From NCBI GenBank assembly GCA_038363925.1, contig JAQQWL010000006.1, positions 3,452,501-3,516,500 on the forward strand: DNA of 64,000 bases. The letters are read 5' to 3'. The notes beneath the pieces are model-generated. The model saw only the letters and a list, made by a program, of their open reading frames with translations, was not told the origin of the DNA and searched no databases. The DNA is from Apiospora phragmitis (Eukaryota > Ascomycota > Sordariomycetes > Amphisphaeriales > Apiosporaceae). Made by a program: the position numbers and the translations under genes. Position 1 is the stretch's first letter. Every line of letters begins with the position of its first letter. Positions 55,701 through 64,000 of this stretch are shown here, in pieces.

Positions 55701-58700
55701 TTTGTCGTTCAGGCATTCAATCTTCCTGGACCTACCAGGCGCAATGGATAATCAGAGTCTGCCACGACCAGCCCCATCGCATCTTCGCCTGCATTGACAT
55801 TGTCCAAGTATTCTCGAAGGCGGATTTCCGTGGAAGGCCACACTATATCACGTCGCTTTGAGGCGGTGAAGCCGGTTTGTAATAAGTGTCTGTTGCCCCA
55901 ACTGGGACCTGCGTATTCCGCCCAAAGATATACAGGTAATGACCCCCAAGCCGGTGTCGGTCGGACCATTTCGGAACATACCAATAAGACAAGTACATCC
56001 TTATGATGTGAAGGGGTGAGACCAGCGTCGATGTTCTCGGCTGACCAAAGCCCATGACCCCCACGCGGCCTCGAGTTCTTGTCCGACATATGGGCAAGTT
56101 TGGATGGCAGACGGGATCTCCCTTGCTCAGCCCCTGCTTCTTCGGAAGGAAATTGGGCGACTACGGAGTATTTGTTATTCTAGAATCAATCATCGGCTTT
56201 CCAAACCCGGCAGCAAAGCATGCTGCAAGGAGTTTGCTGACCACGAGCGAATTTGCTGACCACAGCTGACCAACCAACCAACTAACGAGAGCGGAATTCA
56301 TACAGCCAGAACCTCCATATCAGGAGAAGAAGGCCAGCGATCATTCTCACATGGCTTGAAGGCTGCAAACAACGTCTCAACGTACTTCTTTCCCTTGCGG
56401 AGAAGCCAACGCTCACTCATTATACCATGTATACTGCGTACGCATACGCATACACAACCTCCTTCGTTTGCTGTTTTACTTGGAATGCTGTGGTCATATT
56501 CTCCAAATAGGTACCAATTCATATTGACCAAGGGTTGCAAATGACGCACCTCTGTTGGATCTTTGCTGACATGCGTTTGCATTCCCCTGCAAGCGACGCT
56601 ACGAGCTACCATTTTCGGCTGTCTTACTACCCGATACGATGGTTATTGAAGCGACGCCATGAACAGCCAGGCCAATAAGCACGGTGCATGCTCATTGTGT
56701 CTATATCCGTACACAACTCCTGGCGTCATTCTCCCTCGAGCGGAGCGCCGTCACTCCTGGCGGGAATATTTCGGTATCAAACTGCTCCTTCCAGACCGCG
56801 GCGGTGGTGCCTTTCGATTCTGCCGATGACCTGGAACTCATCCCAACATTGACGTAATGGGTGACTTGCAGGATTGACCATCTCGAGCGGACGTTCATAC
56901 CCCATTTGCGGCAGCTTGTGTTCCCCGCAGCAAAAGCTCCTGGCTAGAATACTCGTGAATCAGGAGAAGGCACAGTAGCAGGCCTGGACCGGAGTTGATA
57001 ACATGATTGATGGGAAATCCTGACACACCACCCCCTTTCTGCTGATGATATATATCTAAATGCCCATATGTTCCCACACCTCCCACACAAACCACCAGCC
57101 CACCATCCAGGCCTGTACCCCAAGATTTCTTACCTCTTTTCATGCAGTGCCGTCCAATGGGAGATTATAAAGATGTTCCACATTAGTCAATGTCAGGATA
57201 TCCTGGTGCCCAGCGTCGCCACCCTGGTCGTGCAGCAGCAAGCAGTAGCTGCTCTTCAGCTGACGCCTGCCACGACAGCAGGAGTGGCCTCCGTATAGAT
57301 GCAGCGAAACCAATGGCGAAGTAGGCTACGTTGTACTGTTAGTAACGGTATGTTGGAGCACAGAATCGTTGTCACTAAGCAAGCATTGGTCTGGCATACC
57401 TTGTGTGACTCAGCATGGTGTTCTGTAGCTCCAGAAGGATCAATTCGGGCCCGAATGCTCTCCCCTCTCCCGAAGAGCTCCAACATCACGCATGCAATTG
57501 CCTGGCTCACTCTAGTATTAACAGTGCGATATAGGGGTGTAAAGCCTTCTGCGCCTACACTACGTGGCACCGTCGTGGGACTTGTGCTATTTGACCTGGG
57601 GGGCCCGTATTGGTGGCAGTGAAAACGCAACCTGCCCTGGGACAGTCACCGCCTCTTGGGAATTCAACACACCGGTGGGAGTATGTCATATACCCTGATC
57701 AAAGGATATCCGCCTTCAAGCCTTCCTATTACCTTTACGAATGGTTTAGGTTACGCTGGTTTCCTGCATGTCGCTCTCCTCCGCGGGAACCTAGTCTGTG
57801 AATGGACAATATCTTTCTTCTAGCTACGGTGACTTGGTCAACACAGAACTGACAGTCCCAATCGGGAGAATTATATGGCCTGTATTTCCCGGCCACCAAG
57901 GGAGAGTCTGTTCAACATGGCACAGCGGACATTCCATAGGCCCCTCCACACAATTTATCTTACGAGGCTCCTTGCGCAGACCGGTCGCTCCAGTGTCTGA
58001 GCAGAACCCCCCAAGGCTGACGCTACAAGGGTCTCCAGGACTCTAACCTTCGAACTAAGGCTCGCAGCATGTCTAAAGGCAGAGGAAAAGATCAGCGGCG
58101 TGCTTTTGATCTCCAAATACCGAACAATAACAAGGCTGGCATGGAGTGGTTGTTAACCAAGCGGCAGGAAAGGTGCGAACATCTAACAATCAATACGTAT
58201 CTTCTTTCCGTCGAAGGCGGGTGCCTTCGTAGGCTTAACAGAAACATGATGATGGTTGTTGTGGCCACCGATCTCTTTCGACCGACGACGACGGCGCCGT
58301 ATTCGCCACTCCGTCGTCTTCGGAGGTCGTGACGAGGTCACCTTGAACCCACATCCCTTCTCGTTGCTATTGTACCTGCTTCCTTATCAGTCTAGAGAAG
58401 TCCATCTTCCAACCACATTGATTGATTGGCAGTTCTAGAAGCCGGTATCTACGTGTCAGTAAGTAGCCTGTCGAGCTTCTGCCTTGAACAATTGGAGGTG
58501 CGATCTGAAAGCCTTGAAGCCGGCAGGCAGGTCGAGGTTCCCACACAAAGCAAAACAACTAGGAACACACCGACCGAGCACTACCGACTTTAGCGTCCTG
58601 TCAAAGTGGCCCCTGCCAGCTTGCCAATCAGGGTATGAAGGTTTCTTATATAGTGGCTGGCGGGAACCAAGGAAAGGGGTTTCTACGGCATCAAATCTAA

Positions 58701-59973
58701 CATCGCAACCCAGGCAGTCGTCTCTACACGATTTTTATACTTGCCTATGCGCATTACTGCGTTTTTGTCATTAAATAAAATTTCAACACGATTATGCCTT
58801 CATCTTCCCTATTGAGGCTGAACGGAACGGCTTGTGTGACTCGGAGGTGGCTCGGATCAGCATTTGGCCGGGGTCGGTCAGGGAGGAAGACTGGAGGGGA
58901 CCCTGAAGATCTCGATCCCCCGAGCTAAGGAGGAGCGCGAAAGCAAGATGACGTGACGCAGCCGTACAAGTGCGACCGAAACCCCTGCTTTATCAGGGTC
59001 CTTTGGACTTTGGTTCCCTCGTTCGGTAGAATTCCTAGGACCTCAACAGAAGGAAAAAAGAAAGCCAAGCCAAGGTGGGCCGACAACCTCCCCGACTGGC
59101 CCAGGGCAAGCAGCAGAGCAGGTTTGTTGAAGGGGAGAGAAACATATGACCGTCCAATGGCACCAAGGGAAACCAAATTATATCGCTGGGTCGGTTCCCT
59201 CGTATTGTTCCGGTGATTCTTTCCTGGGGTCGCACGTCCTCTTGCATGATATATGCAGGGCTGGCAGGCCTGGCGGTCTATCAATTTTTTCTCTCTTTCG
59301 GTCCTTGATGGGTCATCGGCCGATTCCCGACCTTGGCCAGATATCTGCCCGCGTGTAAGTGGGTACTGCGCGCTCTGATATATATTACTATCTTTCCGCA
59401 CAGTTGTCGCTGTCTGGGGGACCGAGAGACAGAGAGAGAGACAGAGACAGAGAGAGGGCAGCATCCTTTATCAGCCAGCAATCAGCTCCAAGGAAACGCT
59501 TCCGCATCGTGGAAGCAAGTGAAGCGGATCTTCATTCCAATGCCAAAGCTATAAGGAAGCATTGAATTGCTTTGTGGGTGATCAGCGCTGTTACTAGACA
59601 GCCAGGGAAGACTTGTTCCAGGTCCTCTTCGCTGAAGCAAGGCCGAAGAAGAGATCCTGTGAGAGGAAGGGCGCATTGGAACGGAGAACGACTACATTGC
59701 TTGAGAAAACGTATAACTTGTCGTCTGAACAACTCGCACCCTGCCGTTGTGGGCGGCTATCGACTATATACGGCCACCATACAGTATATACATACATATA
59801 CATCCCACACTGCTCCAGCAGACATTTAGCATTTGTATATACACATGTGTATGTGCATATCGGCCATCATCATTCACTGAAGCGACACAAAGTCGAACGA
59901 CCCCGGCCTAGACGCTCACTTTTACAACCACCACCACCACCACTTCTACCTCTTCCTACCACGAACTAGCCCC
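52783..59973. other. gene-poor region of about 7.2 kb
   Basis: No gene I can support in either strand. Open frames up to 224 codons exist near 52837-53511 (minus) and 55709-56089 (minus) but have no recognised domain and no consistent exon chain. Simple repeats occur: GTAT repeated at 54208-54226, GA/CAGA-rich 59424-59458, A-runs near 54145. No transposase or reverse-transcriptase motif, no long terminal repeats noticed by eye. Confidence 0.5.
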
Positions 59974-60339
59974 ATGTGCAAGGAGCTCTACCAGCGCTGG
60001 AACGGCTGCGACTGCTGGGGGTTCCTGCGCTGCGACCCGTGCCGGCGCCTGTTCAAGGGGTGCCTAGGCCCCGGCGGCGACGAGGACAAGCACGTCGTCG
60101 AGTGGAACGACGGAATGTGCAACGAGTGCTGGGAAAGGATGCTCATCGAGGCGCGTGAGCAGGCCGAGACCGCAGCAGAGACCAACCACCAAAACAAAAA
60201 CAGCAGCAACAGCCGCGCGGGCCGGCGAGCGAACAAGCGTGGGCGCGAGGCCGCTGAGGCCGACGAGCTCGCGGCGGCCTCGGTTTCCTCCGCGTCCGTT
60301 GGTACGCCGTCGAGTAACGGAGGAGGGTTCTGGGGATGA
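59974..60339 (+). CDS. small cysteine-rich protein, 121 aa, possible metal binding
   Basis: Unrecognised. Single exon from ATG 59974. The first 55 residues hold nine cysteines with spacing MC, CDC, CDPC, C, MCNECW, mixed with Trp and aromatic residues, the look of a small zinc-binding module; the remaining 65 residues are low-complexity (Ala, Asn, Arg, Ser, Gly) and end GGGFWG. There is no signal peptide, so a secreted effector is unlikely and a nuclear or cytosolic role more so. Third positions in the first part are GC-rich, which supports coding. The 5' flank is CT/CA-rich (CACCACCACCACCAC just upstream). Function unknown. Confidence 0.65.
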   Translation: MCKELYQRWNGCDCWGFLRCDPCRRLFKGCLGPGGDEDKHVVEWNDGMCNECWERMLIEAREQAETAAETNHQNKNSSNSRAGRRANKRGREAAEADELAAASVSSASVGTPSSNGGGFWG

Positions 60340-60599
60340 AGAAGCCACGAGTTTTGACGATGGGTACGGATGGGTGAATATGCGTGGTCTCTAGGAGCGA
60401 GACTCGCACGGTGATTATTGAGAGCCAGCGTTTTGATGGGATAATATACCATACAGCAAATTTGAGTAGGATGTTAGGTGGCCGGTTTTGTAGGTTGGGG
60501 TTTCCTATAGAAATAGATGTCTCTTGGGATCAGCTGTCTTAATACCCAATAGGAAAGTTGCAGCCCTATAAAGAGAGTACATCACTGTCACTGTCTTGT

Positions 60600-61728
60600 T
60601 CATATCGATCGTGACCTGTGCCTCAAAGATCCGGACTCTTCGGACGGGTCTGATTCCTCCCCCGCATTGGGCGACCTAGTTCGCTGCCGCTGGATTTGCT
60701 GGGTCGCGCTCCTCATGTGAGCGCGCTCGAAGTCGCTAAACATGGCCTGGAACTCGCCCCGGCCCAGCCTCCTCACGGCCTCGACGGCTTCTTCATTCGC
60801 CCTGTTCCCTATACCCGACGGTTCCGGTTCTCTGTCGTTTTCTTCCTCTTCTTCTGCTTCGTCTCGCCGTTTTTGCTGCTCCGCTAATGGGGTGGCCGCT
60901 GCCTCGGGAGGCTCTTCTTCTTCCGTAGTAGTAATACTTCCACGCAGCGCCGCCGCCTCCCGAGCCAACAACGCTTCCCAGCGCTTCATGTTGTCCCCGA
61001 GAAATACGGACTTGGGAGAATCCCAAGTCAAGTTCTCTCTCTAGTCCGTCCTCGTCGTCGTCGAAGCTATGGCGCCCATTTGCCGCGTCGACGGATGTCG
61101 ATGGCGATTTCTCGTGTCTTTGCCGGTTCGGGCTGACGTAGATGGCCCCCCGGCGGCCCAGCGAAGGCTTGGGCGCATGCGTCCACGTAGCGAGGCTCTC
61201 GGCGAGGATTTGCCGGCTCCGTGGCTCTCGGTCTTCTACTTCGCCGCTCGAGAATGTCGCGGCATCTTGCTTTTCCGGGGTGGCCAGAGATAGGGGCGAC
61301 GGCTGGCCGGAATCATGGCCCCCTAGGGGTCCGTAGTAGACCTTGGGTTGGATTTCGAGGCCCGGGCTTCGGGTCACACGTAAGTTGTTGTTACTGTTGG
61401 TGCTTTCTTGGTTTTTGGCAAGGAGCTTGTTGTTGACCGCAAAAAGCCCCTCTCGCCGATTGTCGAAAGGAGAGCGTTCTCCGCCCCTGGCGGCTTCGGA
61501 GGGAGAGGCTGGGCCGCTCGAGCCATTGGACTCCCAGCATACTTGGCGGAAAGTCGGGCCCGTTATGCCAGGGTCGCTGCCATTGGACTGCCGATTCGGT
61601 GGTTGCTGCGAAAGAAGGGAATCGTTGCTCTTTGCCTCCTGCTGCTGTCCGGCATCGGCCGCGATGGCTATTAATGGTGTTACCGCCTTGGACTGCCGTT
61701 TCCTACCGAAGGACCTGAAGAATTCCAT
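60600..61728 (-). CDS. hypothetical low-complexity protein, one frame break
   Basis: No recognised domain. ATG 61728 begins MEFFRSFGRKRQSK, a pattern like an N-terminal basic motif; most of the protein is disordered and rich in Ser, Gln, Asn, Pro and Arg. Two conserved-looking islands stand out: PKVYYGPLGGHDSG / AIYVSPNRQRHEKSPS, and, after the frame change, WDSPKSVFLGDNMKRWEALL with FQAMFSDFERAHMRS, probably helical. The frame changes at the TCTCTCTCT run 61034-61041 (plus strand), best explained by a missing dinucleotide in a GA repeat; with two bases the span is 377 codons. An Arg/Ser-rich tail closes it. Possibly nuclear, but this is inference. Confidence 0.6.
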
Positions 61729-62471
61729 ATTGGTCAAGATAACATCCGCACCCCTTCTGCAGGGCCCTTCATAGCCCAAGTCCAGCAGAACGAGTACCTT
61801 GAGAGCCTATCTATTCTGGCCTCAGTGCATGCTGCCCTATTATTTCCGACGCCAATTTCTGTACGTAAGAACTTTTAGGTCGCATACTAACATCTCGAGG
61901 CTGAATCTGGCGTCGGTCTGACTACTCCCGTTCTAGAGAATACCACTGCTCTTAGTAACTATGGCATTCCTCCCAAACTGCATCTGAGGGACTTTGAGAA
62001 GGGGTAGAGTTGTGAGTGAATATCCACTCCATAACTGATCCCAGACCTGGTATTAAAAGGCTCGAATATTCCACTAACCCTACTTAAACACTGAAACCCT
62101 TAGAATACACTGCAGTTGTCCGTATGGAAGGCCTGCGAGTAGTTGTCGGTGACGCATCAAGCCGTAATAAGTGTGAAGTCTCGCCGTTAAGAAAAACAGT
62201 ACTTCGATAGGAGAGAGCATGCCACCTAACTCATGATTGCGCCGCGCAAACCTGCGCAACTTGTAAGCATGTATGGAGTTTAGTAGCCAGGAGTCCCAGG
62301 AGTCCCCATGCATCAAACTGGATCTCATTAACGTATCATGTCAACTATCTATGTGGCGCAGAACACCTACTCTCCAACTCCCACCGAGGTGCCCATATTA
62401 CATAGAACGTGATAGACAGTGTGCTTGCTCGATCATGGTTGGCGCCTTTCACACGATAATCCATCTCCCTT
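61729..62471. other. intergenic, about 0.7 kb
   Basis: Promoter of the low-complexity protein gene and 3' flank of the TRAPPC11 homologue. Nothing further seen. Confidence 0.5.
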
Positions 62472-64000
62472 CTATTCTTCACTAGTCTCCTCACCCTTTT
62501 CATCGTCTGCATCCTGTCCCGGGACCCAGATCATTATACTGTCGCCCTGCCGTTTCATGCCTTCTGTCGGGATGATTTTGAGGACCTTCTGGAAGTACTT
62601 ATCGCGAACCACAATCTGTGGCTTGATCCAACTACCGCCCTCGACGACCGGCAGCAGCCGGTACGTCACGGTGCGGCGCGCCACTGGGAGCACGTTGAGC
62701 GAAGTCGTCTTGGCACCGCTGAAGGCGAACTCGTCCGACGGTTCCATGGTGAGGCCGAAGGTGAGGAAGTGCGACGATGGGTTCTCAATCGTGATATCGA
62801 GGATGATGATCTGCGGGGACGTCGACGAGAGGGACGGCGTGGAGGGCGTGGTGGATTTGGACGACGAGGGGGACGAGGCCACCGAGTAATATACCGAGGC
62901 TAAGACTCGTGGCTCGGCCACGGTGACGTAAAAGGGGTCGAGGAGGAAGGTGGTGGCGTTTGGCGTCGAGGCCGGGTCGGCCGATGTGCGCCGCCATCGG
63001 ACCATGAACTCCAGGTCTGCCGTTGACGGGTTACGGTCATCTAAGCTCAGCTTCTGGGCTACGAGGTCGAAGCGTGCTTCATCCATAATTTTCGGTGCCA
63101 TCAAAATGCCATCCTCCGGTAGAGTTTGGTTTTTAGACGCGGAACATACGACATCTCCTTGAGTGCCTTTCACTTGTAGGTCAAGGTCGACGACACGAAG
63201 ATCTTCTGTTGCAAAGGAGCCGAAGCGCGTGATAAGACACCACTTTTGTGCCAGACCACGGGGGCGGCTGAAGCTGCCATCGTTATCATCCAACTCCTTG
63301 ATAGCTTCATAGTCAAAAACGCTAGGCCATGGATCGCTGTGCAGTCGAGGCACCAGGTCATAACTTGCTTCAAACGGGTTGACTATGTTCAGTTGGAAAG
63401 CCACAATCTGGACAATATGGGTGCCGGGATCAGTGACAAGTGTATACCATGCCTTGATGGTAAGATCGTAAGCGGTGGGCCGATTGATAGGATCGATGAT
63501 CACGGTGGCTTTTGCGGACTTGGAAGCCTCGATCGTTCCGATGGCTGGACCGTCAAGTTTAGCCTCTTCACCTTCGCCCGCACTGCTCAAGTCTTCTGAC
63601 CCGTCTTCAGCGTGAGCCTTGAAGTGCGGTACATCCTGTCCATAGAGGTGCACATCGAGCTTGGTGTTGGCATCCACATCTTCCTCGTTGATAAGTTGAA
63701 CTTCGACGTGGATGGGCTCACCAGCGTAATATTGCTTCAGAACGTTCACAAATTTAACTTCCATCTTGGGCGGTCGCGGCAAGACCTTGATGCTAAGTGG
63801 ATTCGGCCTTGTGACTCGCCGCTTCGCAGGCGCAACATACCACACACCGGTTGAATTGTCCTCCCGAAGTTTCATAGTATAGTTGAGCGTGAACGCTTCA
63901 GGGGCCAACGTGACACGCACAGACGTAGCTTTCCCCTCTCCAGCTTCGCGTAGAGGTACGTCTACCTCAAACACTCGTGTCTGACCTGGTGCTATGGTGA
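62472..64000 (-). CDS. TRAPPC11-like trafficking protein, C-terminal part (partial)
   Basis: Trafficking protein of the TRAPP complex family (Gryzun/Foie-gras type), acting in ER-Golgi transport. Only the last about 509 residues are in the window; the reading frame is open through the right edge, so the 5' part lies beyond it. The segment is beta-strand rich with Ig-like repeats typical of the Gryzun region, for example IHVEVQLINEED, DLTIKAWYTLVTDPGTHIVQ and the C-terminal FTFGLTMEPSDEF-like strand (here FLTFGLTMEPSDEF). The C-terminus ends with an acidic tail (DADDEKGEETSEE). No frame breaks and no intron in this part. Confidence 0.85.
   Translation of the reverse strand, partial: TIAPGQTRVFEVDVPLREAGEGKATSVRVTLAPEAFTLNYTMKLREDNSTGVWYVAPAKRRVTRPNPLSIKVLPRPPKMEVKFVNVLKQYYAGEPIHVEVQLINEEDVDANTKLDVHLYGQDVPHFKAHAEDGSEDLSSAGEGEEAKLDGPAIGTIEASKSAKATVIIDPINRPTAYDLTIKAWYTLVTDPGTHIVQIVAFQLNIVNPFEASYDLVPRLHSDPWPSVFDYEAIKELDDNDGSFSRPRGLAQKWCLITRFGSFATEDLRVVDLDLQVKGTQGDVVCSASKNQTLPEDGILMAPKIMDEARFDLVAQKLSLDDRNPSTADLEFMVRWRRTSADPASTPNATTFLLDPFYVTVAEPRVLASVYYSVASSPSSSKSTTPSTPSLSSTSPQIIILDITIENPSSHFLTFGLTMEPSDEFAFSGAKTTSLNVLPVARRTVTYRLLPVVEGGSWIKPQIVVRDKYFQKVLKIIPTEGMKRQGDSIMIWVPGQDADDEKGEETSEE

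Overview
The window reads as nuclear DNA of a filamentous ascomycete (Pezizomycotina, most likely Sordariomycetes). Genes carry several short introns (about 47-165 nt) with GTRNGY donors and YAG acceptors, start codons sit in CACCATGG-like contexts, and the protein set is typical of moulds: PEX14, a tyrosinase, an APC-family permease, a URE2-type GST and an ABC-A transporter. I see no bacterial operons, CRISPR array, rRNA, convincing tRNA or intact transposon.

Layout. 1-7266: end of a GMC oxidoreductase, a BAHD-type acyltransferase and a full-length ABC-A transporter, possibly the edge of a small-molecule cluster. 8835-13366: RAD4/XPC and dihydroorotase, transcribed divergently. 15586-21795: HMG-CoA synthase, a sterol delta-24 reductase-like FAD enzyme and a steryl-acetyl-hydrolase-like esterase, three consecutive genes with a sterol theme. 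24485-26073: an unknown polytopic membrane protein. 26977-29603: PEX14 and TRM8 sharing a promoter. 31269-32967: amino acid/GABA-type permease. 33788-37567: MDM1-like sorting nexin. 39166-40995: SR/RRM splicing factor with a 6-nt microexon and a long weak-donor intron. 42142-43922: GST and a small acidic protein. 45109-46334: cysteine-rich single-pass membrane protein. 47042-49594: nine-exon tyrosinase. 51650-52782: DapA-family lyase. 52783-59973: about 7 kb with no gene I can support. 59974-64000: small cysteine-rich protein, an unknown charged protein, and the C-terminal part of TRAPPC11.

The strongest cross-window signal is technical. About half of the genes are broken by single-base or two-base indels, nearly all of them missing bases in G/C (rarely A) homopolymers or a dinucleotide repeat. 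The conserved motifs continue intact in the next frame, and adding the missing base restores divisibility by three together with the splice phases. I read this as residual sequencing error, not mass pseudogenisation, so the affected genes are annotated over their full span with the break position stated.

I did not find a clearly new biological system. The best biological leads are the sterol-themed trio, the splicing features of the SR gene, and the leader-or-intron ambiguity of the cysteine-rich membrane protein.
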